From Mesorhizobium hawassense (GTDB lineage: Bacteria; Pseudomonadota; Alphaproteobacteria; Rhizobiales; Rhizobiaceae), in assembly GCF_003289945.1 (NCBI RefSeq), contig NZ_QMBP01000002.1, forward strand, positions 62,001 to 126,000: a DNA stretch of 64,000 nt, in the 5' to 3' direction. A program made the translations under genes and the position numbers. Under the pieces are notes generated by a model. The model did not search any database. It saw nothing but the letters and a program-made list of their open reading frames with translations, and was not told where the DNA came from. Below, in pieces: positions 45,889-55,212 of the stretch. Within the stretch, counting starts at the first letter, position 1; each line of letters starts with the position of its first letter.

Positions 45889-47487
45889 ATGTTTGTGGAA
45901 CGGTCAGCGGCCGGCTTACGGGCCGATGAGTTTGTGCTCTCGAATCTTTCGCCCAGCGTCGCTCAAAGGCGGTTCGCGCTTGGCGTTGTGTTAGTGCTGC
46001 TCGTTGTCTTTGTCATCGTGGCAGGCCCGCTCTCCGGCCTGCCACTGAAGCGGGTTGACGCCTTTATACCCGCCTACGGCACTGCGATTTTCGTCATCGA
46101 CTCTATCACCGCAGCCCTGCTCTTCGCGCAGTTTTCCGTCCTACGCTCGCATGCGCTCCTCGCACTAGCGAGTGGCTATTTCCTGACGGCGCTCATCGCA
46201 ATTCCTTGGACGCTCACATTTCCAGGCGTATTGGCGCCGGAGGGCGGCCTTGGGGGCGGTCTCCAGAGTACGGTTTGGCTCTATGTCCTGTCCCACGCGG
46301 GCTTCGCCCTGTTCGCGATCATCTATACATTGCTGAAGGATGCCGATCCGATGGGGGCGCTGTCGCCACGCTCCATTCGAGCGAGGGTCCTTACGACCGT
46401 CGGATCAGTTACCGCGCTCGTCTGTTGCGCAACAGTTTTCGTTACAGCAGGCCATGCGTTTCTCCCGCGCATCATGCTCGACACGGCGCAGGTTTCCTAT
46501 CTCTGGTACTACGTGATCGGACCGATGGCGGGATTATTCGTCGTCGCGCTGGTCTTGCTATGGCTGCGGCACCGCTCGGTACTCGATCTTTGGCTGATGT
46601 TGGTCTTGTTCGCATACGTCATCGAGATCGCCCTCACTGCCTTTCCTATCCCGTACCGCTTTAGCGTCGGCTGGTATGCCGGGCGAGTTTACGGCGTGTT
46701 TTCCGGCAGCCTTGTGCTGCTCACCCTGATGAAAGAAGTGACGATGCTATACGGTGAGCTGCTGCGCGCAGTCGTTGCTCAACGCCGCGAGCGTGAGGTG
46801 CGTCTGCTGACGGGGGACGCGGTCGCAGCCACCGTGGCGCACGAGATCAAGCAGCCATTGTCGGCGATGACTATGGACGCCGGTACGAGCCTGCGCTGGC
46901 TTGATCGCGCGCCCCCCGACATCGAGGAGGCAAAAGCCGCATTACAGCAAATCGTGAACAACGGGCACCGTATGGGCGCGGTGATCGATAATATTCGGAC
47001 GCTCTTCAAGACAGAACCACGAATCCGGACGTCGCTCGACGTCAACAATCTGATCCGCGACGCTCTGGCGCTTGTGCGCTACGACCTGCAGACGCATCGG
47101 GTAGCGGTTCAAACCGACTACAACCAATCGCTCCCACCGATAGAGGGCAACGAGGTTCAGCTGCAGCAGGTGCTTGTGAATTTGATCACGAACGCGATCG
47201 ATTCAATGGCCACTGAAGATGGGGACCGGGTACTTTCCTTAAGGTCTAAAGTCCACGACTCTAGCAGTCTGATGGTGTCGGTGGCAGACGTGGGGAAGGG
47301 CGTCGAGCCGAGCGCAATCGATCTGATATTCAAACCGCAGTTTACGACCAAGGTGCACGGGATGGGGATGGGGTTGTCGATTTGCCGGGCGATCATCGAG
47401 GCCCATGGGGGGCAGTTGTGGGTGACCGCCAATCTGCCCCGAGGTGCGATTTTTCACTTCACGTTGCCCATCCACAGACAGCACTAG
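45889..47487 (+). CDS. MASE4-domain sensor histidine kinase
   Basis: 532 residues. Residues ~25-270 form a MASE4 membrane sensor with seven to eight TM segments (FALGVVLVLLVVFVIVAGPL; LHAGF-like region near 135). HisKA: VAHEIKQPLSAMTMDAGTSL (His ~318); HATPase: LVNLITNAIDSMATEDGD, VADVGKGVEPS, GMGMGLSICRAI. Stimulus unknown. A single-domain response regulator at 47748-48140 is the likely partner, convergent, 260 bp away. The last HATPase part is similar to the giant sensor's tail. Confidence 0.9.
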   Translation: MFVERSAAGLRADEFVLSNLSPSVAQRRFALGVVLVLLVVFVIVAGPLSGLPLKRVDAFIPAYGTAIFVIDSITAALLFAQFSVLRSHALLALASGYFLTALIAIPWTLTFPGVLAPEGGLGGGLQSTVWLYVLSHAGFALFAIIYTLLKDADPMGALSPRSIRARVLTTVGSVTALVCCATVFVTAGHAFLPRIMLDTAQVSYLWYYVIGPMAGLFVVALVLLWLRHRSVLDLWLMLVLFAYVIEIALTAFPIPYRFSVGWYAGRVYGVFSGSLVLLTLMKEVTMLYGELLRAVVAQRREREVRLLTGDAVAATVAHEIKQPLSAMTMDAGTSLRWLDRAPPDIEEAKAALQQIVNNGHRMGAVIDNIRTLFKTEPRIRTSLDVNNLIRDALALVRYDLQTHRVAVQTDYNQSLPPIEGNEVQLQQVLVNLITNAIDSMATEDGDRVLSLRSKVHDSSSLMVSVADVGKGVEPSAIDLIFKPQFTTKVHGMGMGLSICRAIIEAHGGQLWVTANLPRGAIFHFTLPIHRQH

Positions 47488-47600
47488 CATTTCATTCCTT
47501 ACGCCTGCGCCGCCCCCGGTCTCCGGAATGAACTTGACGCCGCCCTTCCAGAGCACAGCAACCAAAGCGCGCCTATGCGCCACTTTCCGATCCAACTCGT

Positions 47601-47655
47601 TGCCTGGGAAAGCGGAGACCGGTTGCCGAGAGGACCGGTTCAGATGTGGCCACTA
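47601..47655 (+). repeat. Direct repeat flanking the MASE4 kinase gene, right
   Basis: Second copy of the 45565-45617 element, about 80% identical. It sits between the kinase gene and the duplicated histidine-kinase tail. Confidence 0.7.
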
Positions 47656-47701
47656 CGGCACCGCCAGCCCGCCATCGTGAGAAAGCTGGGAAACTCTACC
47701 T

Positions 47702-47765
47702 AGTGGCGCTGTATTTCAGTTCACCTTGCCCGGCACCGACGGCGAACTCACGGGTCCGCTTCAGG
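47702..47765 (+). pseudogene. Histidine kinase C-terminal stump
   Basis: Reads SGAVFQFTLPGTDGELTGPL, matching the extreme C-terminus of the giant sensor (RGAVFQFTLPGAEQELTTP at 33811-33870). With the adjacent response regulator it reproduces the junction at 33.8-34.2 kb, so a second kinase of that type once stood here. Confidence 0.75.
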
Positions 47766-48140
47766 TGGGCCGCCGGACCTCAGAGCTGCGCAAACGCATT
47801 GGGTGAGACGCTCTTCGTCAACTGGCTTGCCCAGGTAGCATACGACCCCGTCGTTCAAGGCGCGAGCCCGGTCAACATCATTGGGGAAAGCGGTCATGAG
47901 AATTGTCGGTATCGCGCGGTCCGTGTCGATGAGGCGTCGATGGAGCTCGAGCCCCGTCATGACAGGCATGTTGATGTCGGCGATCAGACAGGCAGTTTCG
48001 GCGAGGCGCGGGGACGCGAGAAATTCGGTTGCAGACGAAAAAATCTCGACAGTATAGCCCAGCGCTCTCATGAGCCTACCCATGGACTCACGAAAGGACC
48101 GATCATCTTCAACAACCGACACCAGTACCTTGTTCATCAT
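47748..48140 (-). CDS. Single-domain response regulator (FixJ-type receiver)
   Basis: 130 residues, receiver only. Acidic pocket VVEDD, phospho-acceptor IADINMPVMTGLELH (Asp ~52), switch Thr in LMTAFPN and Lys in YLGKPVDEERL are all present. No output domain, so it signals by protein contact or phosphorelay. ATG 48140; a second ATG follows immediately. It converges with the MASE4 kinase. A decayed paralogue lies at 33895-34180. Confidence 0.9.
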   Translation of the reverse strand: MMNKVLVSVVEDDRSFRESMGRLMRALGYTVEIFSSATEFLASPRLAETACLIADINMPVMTGLELHRRLIDTDRAIPTILMTAFPNDVDRARALNDGVVCYLGKPVDEERLTQCVCAALRSGGPPEADP

Positions 48141-48499
48141 GCGCCTATAGCCATTCGCAGACCCGTCGTGCGGCAGCCAGTTATGCAACTACAGTGGCGC
48201 TCCGCATCGAGTCGTCTGAGAGAATGGCACCCGTGTGCCGCCCGTGCCCCGTAAACTTTGGCTTATGTTGACGATGATTGCGAAGGCAATTCGGGATGGC
48301 TTGTGTTCGACGCCCCCGCCGGGCAAAGAAGTTGCGGGATCGCAGCGGGGGAACTCTAGGACCAGTCCCAGCGCCGTAAGCCTTCGTATCATCGTCCCAA
48401 GCCTTTAGATGCCCGACAATTCTCTTAGTCTAGTGCGCGTCCATAAACGGCTGTTTTCCCGGAGTTTTCAGTGGTCTTTGCCTGCTGAAGTGATGTTTT
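48141..48499. other. Intergenic, nothing recognised
   Basis: About 360 bp between the response regulator start and the IS481 relic. One minus frame is open at 48189-48392 but resembles no family. The response regulator promoter should lie close to 48150-48230. Confidence 0.35.
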
Positions 48500-48871
48500 G
48501 GGGGCGCGTGATGGTACACGGGCTTGGAGGTTGCGGCCAGGGCAGCCGCGACAGTCCAGCACGCTTGAGAACCCGGCTGACGTTGGCGGGCGAGACGTCG
48601 ACCTCCTGGGCGATGTGCCAGCCCAAGGCTGCCGCCGCAGCGCCACGATGCGCTCGGCGATCGACACAGCCGTGGCGTGCGGCATGGGCGGGCCGCGAGG
48701 AACAGTCGATCATCCGACCGCCCTTCCGCCTTGTAGCGCTCCGCCGGTGCGCCACGATCTTGGCCGACACGCCGTAGACGCGCGCCGCATTTGGAAAGCG
48801 CCTTCTATCACCGACAGCGCCATCTCCTCTCGACTCAGCGGCGTGAGACGGGCATTCTTGTCGATGTTCAT
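48500..48871 (-). pseudogene. IS481-family transposase N-terminal relic
   Basis: From ATG 48871, MNIDKNARLTPLSREEMALS is the conserved IS481 start. After frameshifts the HTH parts appear: GVSAKIVAHRRSATRRKGG, D-C-S-S-R-P-A-H-A and VSPANVSRVLKRAGLSRLP. The DDE catalytic domain is missing. Confidence 0.75.
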
Positions 48872-49141
48872 TCTCCGATGGATGCTGAAGCCTGGTAACT
48901 CCAGTCTCCGCGGTCCGGTGCGAATGGACAACCTCCCGAAAGCTCACGCCTAGGCGGCGACCGCTACTCTGGCGCACCAGGGCTACCTTCGACGCCATCC
49001 GACCGGCGACAGCTGCCACTTCGTCCGGCCGAACTGGCGGCTGACGGCGGCCAGCACAGCCCGACGACGGCCAGCCGGCAACCAGTCGTGAAGGCCGAAT
49101 TGCCGCTGATGCTGACGATCCGGCCGGAATCAGTATCGATG

Positions 49142-49675
49142 CTAGGCTGATGGCGATTTGAAGACATCCGCTCCGCAGTGACGGCGCATGATGACGGAGG
49201 CGGCCTTGAACTGTTCCGCGTTAGCGGGGTAGACGATCAATACAATTCCTCCATTGAGGACTTGGCTTTCGGCCCACTCGTGGACGTGAGCTTCATGGCG
49301 TTGGGCGAACAAGGCGGCCAGCCCTCCGACGCTACCCCCGGAAGCCAATGCGGCCAGCAGGGCTGGCGCAGCCGCTCCACCCGTTGCGGCCAAGGCGGCA
49401 CCGGCGCCGACGAACGAGGCGACCGTGGCCGCGAGGGAGGTCGCAAGGGTGCGGACCTGCTGCCGGTCGTCGCTCATGCCGATCTCGACACGAGGCAGCT
49501 GCTTGATATCGCAGCCGACGGCCCCGGCGCAGGACACCGCAATCTCCTCCTGCGCCAGGAAGCTTATACGGGAGCGGTCGATCCCCGCTGCTCCCAGCTC
49601 ACTTACAGCTGCCTCGAATTCAACTTCGCTTTGCAGCGCGCCGATGACCTCTCGCAACTCGCTCACAATGGGCAT
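49142..49675 (-). CDS. YflT/GsiB-class general stress membrane protein
   Basis: 177 residues. An N-terminal general-stress-protein-17M-like alpha/beta fold (VEFEAAVSELGAAGIDRSRI) is followed by a glycine/alanine-rich hydrophobic segment (residues ~80-125, GAGAALAATGGAAAPALLAA) and a C-terminal fold with IVLIVYPANAEQF. Membrane association is likely. Family members are induced by general stress regulons. AGGGATG context at the start; GGGA before ATG 49675. Confidence 0.75.
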   Translation of the reverse strand: MPIVSELREVIGALQSEVEFEAAVSELGAAGIDRSRISFLAQEEIAVSCAGAVGCDIKQLPRVEIGMSDDRQQVRTLATSLAATVASFVGAGAALAATGGAAAPALLAALASGGSVGGLAALFAQRHEAHVHEWAESQVLNGGIVLIVYPANAEQFKAASVIMRRHCGADVFKSPSA

Positions 49676-49736
49676 CCCTTAAACTTGTTTTCCTGCCTTG
49701 AAAGCCTCGGCACGTGCCGTCTACCGCACTCTCGTC

Positions 49737-50270
49737 TCACGAGTAGTCACCGCCGCTCTGCTGAGTGAGATTGCCGAGGTAGTCGCGCTTCCCGATCGTC
49801 GCTCCGAGGTGGCGGAGGATCGCGTGCGCAATCGAGATGTGGAAGAAGAAGTCGGGCAGCACCAGGTGGCGGATGTAGTCGTCGCCGCCGAACCACCCGC
49901 GCACGATAGGCGGCGTCAGCTCGTATGTGTGGGACTGCGCGCCGGCAATCTCATCCGGCTGCACATTTTGCAGAAAACGGCGAGTCTCAAGGAGCCGCGC
50001 CTTCAACGCCGGATACATCATCGGGGTGTTGCGGGGTGCTAGCGGGTCGTGCTGCATCAAGTTCGCCATGTGCGCATCGACCTTGTTGCAGCCTACGGAG
50101 AACTGTTCTCCGAAAGTGAGCATGTCGGGCGCGAGCCGCTCGCCAAGGATGCTCCCAGGCTCAAACCCCTTGGTCCGTTCGAGCGTTTGTGCGTGGTCAA
50201 GATAGTCGTCCATCACGTTCAGTCCATGTATCATGACAGGAACTGTGATGTCATAGACCGAGAAGGACAC
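49737..50270 (-). CDS. DUF1993 family protein
   Basis: 177 residues. GLNVMDDYLDHAQTLERTKG, ERLAPDMLTFGEQFSVGCNK and DFFFHISIAHAILRHLGATI match DUF1993, a four-helix DinB-like fold without firm function. AAGGAGG lies before ATG 50270. It lies 60 bp upstream of, and in the same direction as, the stress protein gene; likely an operon. Confidence 0.9.
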   Translation of the reverse strand: MSFSVYDITVPVMIHGLNVMDDYLDHAQTLERTKGFEPGSILGERLAPDMLTFGEQFSVGCNKVDAHMANLMQHDPLAPRNTPMMYPALKARLLETRRFLQNVQPDEIAGAQSHTYELTPPIVRGWFGGDDYIRHLVLPDFFFHISIAHAILRHLGATIGKRDYLGNLTQQSGGDYS

Positions 50271-50445
50271 GCCAACCTCCTTGCGCTCGTTTTGTACTCT
50301 GAGCCTCGGTCGGACGAAGGTCGTTAACCGAAACGAATGGTCACAATAAGCCCTTCAATCTTCCGGCTTGCCGCACCAGCCCGCCGGACTTGAAATTGGC
50401 CTCCGCGAATCCGCGGCAACAAGTGAGCTCCTACGCAAGCGGCCG

Positions 50446-51021
50446 CTAGTGACGCAGGACGGGATATCCGTTCACGTAAATCCACTCGGTGGCCTTGGCC
50501 GGCACGTGGCACCCCTGGCAATCGGAATGGTAGTCCTTCGAGGTAGTCTTCAGCGGCTTGTCCGCGTCGAACCACGACCATCCCCACCCGTCGCCCCACA
50601 ACGGATTGCCGGGGTGCGTTCCCTTGCTGTCTCTCACCATGACAAACCAGCCCTTGAGTTTGTCGGCGTGGCTTACCGTGCCGGTGGTCATCTCGTTTGT
50701 CGAGGTCGCGAAGACCTCTTTCACTAGAACGGCGCCGTCCGGGAAGTGCCCCGTCTTCCGGTAGGCGTCGATCGCCCCCGGGGATGCGTAGACGGCATGC
50801 ATTTCCTTCGAGCCATGGTCGCTGTCGGCGGCAATCGCCCAGCTCCCGAGCGCTTGGTAAAGGGTTCGATAGTCTACCGGCACGCGCAGGTGCCCGGCGG
50901 CGTCCACCACGTTCGCGGTCGGGTCGATCGGAGCCACTCCGCTGATCTGAGCGAGCGCCGCCACGGTGCCGGCGACCAGCGAGACGGCGATAGCCAGGCC
51001 GACAGTCCTCGATAATTTCAC
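50446..51021 (-). CDS. Cytochrome P460 family protein
   Basis: 191 residues. Signal peptide VKLSRTVGLAIAVSLVAGTV ending A-A-L-A, then a P460 domain (AVYASPGAIDAYRKTGHFPD, GWGWSWFDADKPLKTTSK) and the heme c site CQGCH near the C-terminus. Periplasmic. P460 proteins oxidise hydroxylamine or bind NO; this shorter class is often of unknown activity. GTG 51021 is chosen because AAGGAGA precedes it and two relic copies start at the same codon. Confidence 0.88.
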   Translation of the reverse strand: MKLSRTVGLAIAVSLVAGTVAALAQISGVAPIDPTANVVDAAGHLRVPVDYRTLYQALGSWAIAADSDHGSKEMHAVYASPGAIDAYRKTGHFPDGAVLVKEVFATSTNEMTTGTVSHADKLKGWFVMVRDSKGTHPGNPLWGDGWGWSWFDADKPLKTTSKDYHSDCQGCHVPAKATEWIYVNGYPVLRH

Positions 51022-51180
51022 GGGAGGTCTCCTTTGCTTCCCGCGCCCGGCACGGCGGCACGGCGCAATGGTTTTAATCAATGTCGAGGCGGCCGCGCGT
51101 GCTCAGCCGGGCCAGCGGACCCCAGGATCGGACACAGCCGACGAAATTAGAAATTCCCTTTGGACATGCATTTGATAGTC
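51022..51180 (-). repeat. P460 leader repeat, copy 2 (functional gene)
   Basis: Leader of the intact P460 gene, homologous to 20022-20180 and 57408-57560. Conserved to the ribosome-binding site. Conservation of about 150 bp of untranslated DNA in three loci suggests either recent segmental duplication or a selected regulatory leader. Confidence 0.75.
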
Positions 51181-51231
51181 ACGGGTATCGTCACCTAAAG
51201 TGTTGTGCACGCGCGCCGGCGCGGTCCGCGG

Positions 51232-51513
51232 TCAGCCATCGAGGAGCGCGCCGTGCTCGGGGTGCCGGGCGGCGTAGGAAGACATGAACGGGCACTTCGC
51301 GATCACTCTTTTCCCATCGCGTCGCAGGGTTTCGAAAACACCCTGCGCCAATCGCGATCCGTATCCCAGGCCGGACAGCTCTTGCGGCACCTCGGTGTGG
51401 AGCAGGACGACCCGGCCGTCTTCGACCTTGTAGTACGCGACTGCGATCGCACCGTCGCCAACGGGCATTTCAAACCGGCTCATGGCCGGATTGTCCCGGA
51501 TGTCGCTTTCCAT
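51232..51513 (-). CDS. Small GNAT-type N-acetyltransferase (YjdJ-like)
   Basis: 93 residues. VVLLHTEVPQELSGLGYGSR then L-A-Q-G-V-F carries the acetyl-CoA loop (G-x-G-x-S-R variant), and FMSSYAARHPEH is the C-terminal signature of this compact COG2388 family. Start ATG 51513 has AAGGAG. Targets unknown. Its first half recurs fused to SelO at 35333, and a stump occurs near 57610. Confidence 0.88.
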   Translation of the reverse strand: MESDIRDNPAMSRFEMPVGDGAIAVAYYKVEDGRVVLLHTEVPQELSGLGYGSRLAQGVFETLRRDGKRVIAKCPFMSSYAARHPEHGALLDG

Positions 51514-51597
51514 CTTCTGTCTCCTTCGCTCATCAGCCAACAAAGTTACCAGGCCCGTGAGCGAAGGTCTGCCGCGACAAACCGAGCGAGCCGAGTG

Positions 51598-51631
51598 TCT
51601 GGACGAACGGCGACGGATTGTGGATTCGCGG
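51598..51631 (+). repeat. 34 bp dispersed element, copy 2
   Basis: Identical to 57675-57708 and one base from the complement of 11565-11598. It lies upstream of the GNAT gene. Starts TCTGGACGAACGGCGAC and ends GTGGATTCGCGG. Confidence 0.75.
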
Positions 51632-51802
51632 CATGATCATTGCGGACTTACCGTTCCGGCGCTGCGGCGTGGGCCTGCGACACTCCCGTTTGGGGCATTG
51701 GAGGAAACGCGCGCAGATGCACAGGAGTGCGCTCGAGCAAATCTCGTTCGCCCTGAGTGCTGTGGTAGAAGCTAGCGCCCACTTCCACTCGCCTATGTTC
51801 GG

Positions 51803-52027
51803 ATGGCGCTTAAAACGCGCCAGATGGAGATTGTCTCGCCGACTTTCGGCACCACGGCCGCAGTCGACGCGCCCTTCAGTCCTTCGACGAATTTCTCCGC
51901 GGTCGATCGATGATGGGGAAGCTTCCATAGTGGCAAGGGGCCGCCTTGTCGAAGTTGAAATAGCCGCGGGAGGCGAGTGCAGCTACCGCGCCGCCCATGG
52001 CAAGGTGATCGCCGAGGGGGGCGGCTT
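51803..52027 (-). pseudogene. UPF0173 metal-dependent hydrolase, C-terminal relic
   Basis: Minus-strand pieces [20 protein letters not shown] and [12 protein letters not shown], then [20 protein letters not shown] with V-G-E-T-I-S-I after a frameshift, match the end of beta-lactamase-fold UPF0173 proteins (IPCHYGTFPIID...VPK-x-GE). The N-terminal metal site is gone. Confidence 0.7.
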
Positions 52028-52051
52028 AGCCGCTTTTCATGTTTCGGCGCT

Positions 52052-52336
52052 TCACCGGCGAGGGAAAAGCCGGTCGATGACCGCATTCGCAATGCGCTCG
52101 GAACGGCAATCGTCAAGCTGATAGACGCCACCGAACTGGCGCATAAGCACTTCAACTAACAAACTTCGGGCGTTGTGCAGACGTGCCTCTACAGTCTCCG
52201 ATGTGAGTGCAAACAACTCGGCAAACTGCTCCGGCGACATGCCGTCGACAACGCAGGCCACGAACACGCTGCGCAGCTCATCGGGCAACTCATCTATCGA
52301 CCGTTCCAGGATGTCTCGGATCACACCGTCCGCCAT
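52052..52336 (-). CDS. Sigma-factor region 4-like protein (no region 2)
   Basis: 94 residues: ILERSIDELPDELRSVFVAC, then V-V-D-G-M-S-P-E-Q-F-A-E-L-F-A-L and SETVEARLHNARSLLVEVLM form the ECF sigma4 helix-turn-helix. Region 2, which binds the -10 element and polymerase, is absent. AGGAG sits properly before ATG 52336, so it may be an expressed standalone sigma4 domain rather than debris. Next to a UPF0173 relic. Confidence 0.65.
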   Translation of the reverse strand: MADGVIRDILERSIDELPDELRSVFVACVVDGMSPEQFAELFALTSETVEARLHNARSLLVEVLMRQFGGVYQLDDCRSERIANAVIDRLFPRR

Positions 52337-52457
52337 TAGCACTCCTGGACAAACTCCCTGCTACAACCCTCGCAGAGCCGCATTATCTGAGCCCCATCCC
52401 TCAAATGGTTCATTTCACAGAGCCTTCCCATTCGGGCGAACCGGCTCCGGGCAAGGG

Positions 52458-54665
52458 CTAAGACGACGACTTCAGCGAATCCGTATCGATCGGCAGGCTG
52501 CGCAGGCGCTTGCCGGTGGCGGCGAAGATCGCATTGGTCACTGCCGCACTGACAATGGCTGTGGGAGCTTCACCAATGCCACCTGGTGCTTCTGCGTTCT
52601 TAATCAAGTGCGTCTCCACCACCGGCACCTCGTCGATACGCATAGGCAGATAGCTGTCGAAATTGCTCTGCTCGACCCGTCCATTCTTGAACGTGATCGA
52701 GCCATGGAGCGCAGCGGTCAGCCCGAAAAGCGTTCCACCCTGAACCTGCGCTTCGATCGTGTCGGGATTGACGTACATGCCGCAATCGACAGCACAGACG
52801 ATCCGCTTGACTTTGACAGAGCCATTGGCTGCCACTTCGACCTCCGCGACCTGCGACAGGTAACTTCCGAATGCGAATTGTACGGAAATCCCGCGGCCAT
52901 GCCCTGCGGGAAGTGGTGATCCCCACCCAGCTTTTTCCGCCGCAAGTGACAGAACAGCGAGCGCTCGCGGATTATGTCTGAGCAGCGCTTCGCGATAAGC
53001 GACGGGATCCTGCTTCGCTGCATGCGCGAGCTCATCCATGAAGCTTTCGACCACAAAAACATTGTGAGTCGGTCCGACACCGCGCCAGAAAGCCGTCCGG
53101 ACACCAGGGGGCTCGGCCCGGACATAGTCGACGTGGATATTGGGCAGCGCATAGGGCGGCTCGGCCGCCGCTTCTACGGCATCGAGGTCTAATCCCTCCT
53201 TGAACCAATAAGGAATATAGCGAGCGGCGATTGAGGAGCCGGCAATCCGGTGCGTCCAGGCAACCGGCTTGCCGTCCGCATCAAGTCCTGCCGACAGCCG
53301 ATCAAAGTAGTACGGCCGATACATATCGTGCTGGATGTCTTCCTCGCGGCTCCAGATCACCTTCACTGGGCCATCGACGTGCTTGGCGATCTTGACGGCC
53401 AGCACCGTGCCATCGGCCTCCAGCCTTCGGCCGAAGCCACCACCAATCAAATGATTGTGAATTTTGATCGCATCCTTTGACAGACCTGTGAGTTCGACCA
53501 CCAGAGACTGCGTGCGCCCCATCGCCTGGGTCCCGACCCAAACGTCGCAACGATCCTTCTGCAGATGAACGGTGCAGTTCATCGGCTCCATCGCCGCATG
53601 GGCTAGGAAAGGCACCTGATAGATGGCGTCAAGCCGTTGCGCCGCTTCCGCGAGAGCCTTCCCCGCATCACCGTCGCTACGGGCAACCGCGCCCGGCTTT
53701 TTGGATTCCTGCTCCAATTGCTTGACAATATCGACGTTGCTGACCCTGCCATTCGGTCCGTCGTCCCATGTGATCGCGGCTGCCTCGAGCCCCTTCTTGG
53801 CCGCACCCATGTGATCCGCGACCACGGCAACAGCCTCGTCGATATTAACCACCTGCCGGACGCCCTTCACTGCCAGTGCGGCCTTCTCGTCGACCGTTTT
53901 CGCCTTGCCACCGAGCACAGGCGAGATAGCAACCGCCGCAACCTTCATACCCGGCAGTCGTGCGTCGATGCCGTAGAGCACGCGCCCATCGATCTTTATC
54001 GAAGAATCCACGCGCTTGGCACGCGTGCCGATCAGGGTGAAATCCTTCGGTTCTTTGAGTTTGACGTTTGCTGCGGGTGGCACAGGCAATTTCGCCGCAG
54101 CCTTCGCAAGTTCGCCGTAGCTCAGATGCTTCGAGCCTGACGCATCGAACACGACGCCGTTCTTGGCTTGGCAGGTTGCTGGATCAACATTCCACCGCTT
54201 GGCGGCAGCCGCAATCAGCAGATTACGACCTACTGCCCCTGCCTGGCGCAGTGGCGTCCAGAAGGCACGTACAGAGGAGGAAGCACCTGTAGTTTGAATG
54301 TGCAGGAACGAGTTGGCGTAAAGCACATCATTTGCGGGCGCATGCTGAACCTGAATCTGGTCAAGCCCCACTTCCAGTTCTTCAGCAAGAAGCATCGAGA
54401 GCGACGTGTAAACCCCCTGCCCCATCTCGGCCATCGGCATCACCAGGGTCACGGCGCCGGATGGATTAATCCGTATAAATCCATTCGGCGCGAAAGTACC
54501 CGCGACCTCGTTTTCGATCACCCGCGAAGCAGGCGCCGCGAAGACGGAGTCCGTGCTTGCACCGGTGAGCGCAAAACCAAGCAGCAAACCTGTGCCCTGA
54601 AGAAAGGCGCGCCGCGACACCGCTTTTTCATCGGCGATCTGCCCTCTCAGAATAGGCCCATCCAT
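52458..54665 (-). CDS. Molybdopterin-binding aldehyde/xanthine dehydrogenase-like large subunit (IorB type)
   Basis: 735 residues. Tat signal SRRAFLQGTGLLLGFALTGA. Moco domain motifs: MAEMGQGVYTSLSMLLAEEL, LIGGGFGRRLEADG, FWRGVGPTHNVFVVESFMDE and GGIGEAPTAIVSAAVTNAIF with the base-catalyst Glu. Works with the 2Fe-2S subunit encoded upstream (4 bp gap) as a periplasmic hydroxylase, with a membrane cytochrome usually as acceptor; none is encoded here. Substrate unknown (isoquinoline, aldehydes or nicotinate-like). Confidence 0.92.
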   Translation of the reverse strand: MDGPILRGQIADEKAVSRRAFLQGTGLLLGFALTGASTDSVFAAPASRVIENEVAGTFAPNGFIRINPSGAVTLVMPMAEMGQGVYTSLSMLLAEELEVGLDQIQVQHAPANDVLYANSFLHIQTTGASSSVRAFWTPLRQAGAVGRNLLIAAAAKRWNVDPATCQAKNGVVFDASGSKHLSYGELAKAAAKLPVPPAANVKLKEPKDFTLIGTRAKRVDSSIKIDGRVLYGIDARLPGMKVAAVAISPVLGGKAKTVDEKAALAVKGVRQVVNIDEAVAVVADHMGAAKKGLEAAAITWDDGPNGRVSNVDIVKQLEQESKKPGAVARSDGDAGKALAEAAQRLDAIYQVPFLAHAAMEPMNCTVHLQKDRCDVWVGTQAMGRTQSLVVELTGLSKDAIKIHNHLIGGGFGRRLEADGTVLAVKIAKHVDGPVKVIWSREEDIQHDMYRPYYFDRLSAGLDADGKPVAWTHRIAGSSIAARYIPYWFKEGLDLDAVEAAAEPPYALPNIHVDYVRAEPPGVRTAFWRGVGPTHNVFVVESFMDELAHAAKQDPVAYREALLRHNPRALAVLSLAAEKAGWGSPLPAGHGRGISVQFAFGSYLSQVAEVEVAANGSVKVKRIVCAVDCGMYVNPDTIEAQVQGGTLFGLTAALHGSITFKNGRVEQSNFDSYLPMRIDEVPVVETHLIKNAEAPGGIGEAPTAIVSAAVTNAIFAATGKRLRSLPIDTDSLKSSS

Positions 54666-54669
54666 GATC

Positions 54670-55125
54670 TCAAACTCCCGCAGCGTGCTTGATCGCAGCG
54701 CGGATGCGCTGGTACGTGCCGCATCGGCAGACATTGCCCGACATGGCGGCATCGATGTCGTCATCCGTCGGCTTCGGCGTGTCCTTCAGCAGCGCCGCCG
54801 CCGACATGATCTGGCCGGACTGGCAGTAGCCGCACTGCACCACCTCCAGCTCCAGCCACGCCTTCTGCAAGGCCGCGCCCTGCGGCGCTTGGCCGATCGC
54901 CTCGATTGTGGTGATCGCACTATCACCGACGGAGTCGACCGGCGTCTGGCAGGAGCGGACCGCATGGCCGTCGACGTGCACAGTGCAGGCGCCGCACAGC
55001 CCCTGGCCGCAGCCGAACTTGGTCCCGGTCATACCGAGCACGTCGCGCAGCACCCACAGCAGCGGGATGTCGCCGTCGACATCGACCTCATGAGGTGTGC
55101 CGTTGATCTTTAGCGTGAAAGCCAT
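54670..55125 (-). CDS. 2Fe-2S small subunit of molybdenum hydroxylase (IorA type)
   Basis: 151 residues. Plant-type cluster [21 protein letters not shown] and the second cluster [10 protein letters not shown]...[12 protein letters not shown] are complete. It transfers electrons from the Moco subunit. Stop at 54670 is 4 bp before the large-subunit ATG, so translation is likely coupled. Confidence 0.95.
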   Translation of the reverse strand: MAFTLKINGTPHEVDVDGDIPLLWVLRDVLGMTGTKFGCGQGLCGACTVHVDGHAVRSCQTPVDSVGDSAITTIEAIGQAPQGAALQKAWLELEVVQCGYCQSGQIMSAAALLKDTPKPTDDDIDAAMSGNVCRCGTYQRIRAAIKHAAGV

Positions 55126-55212
55126 GCATGCCTCTTTGTGGCTGGGGCTGATAGGACGCAGCCGGCCGATCTGGATAGCCGGCCAGCCGCGTGCATCACG
55201 GGCGCGTGTCGC

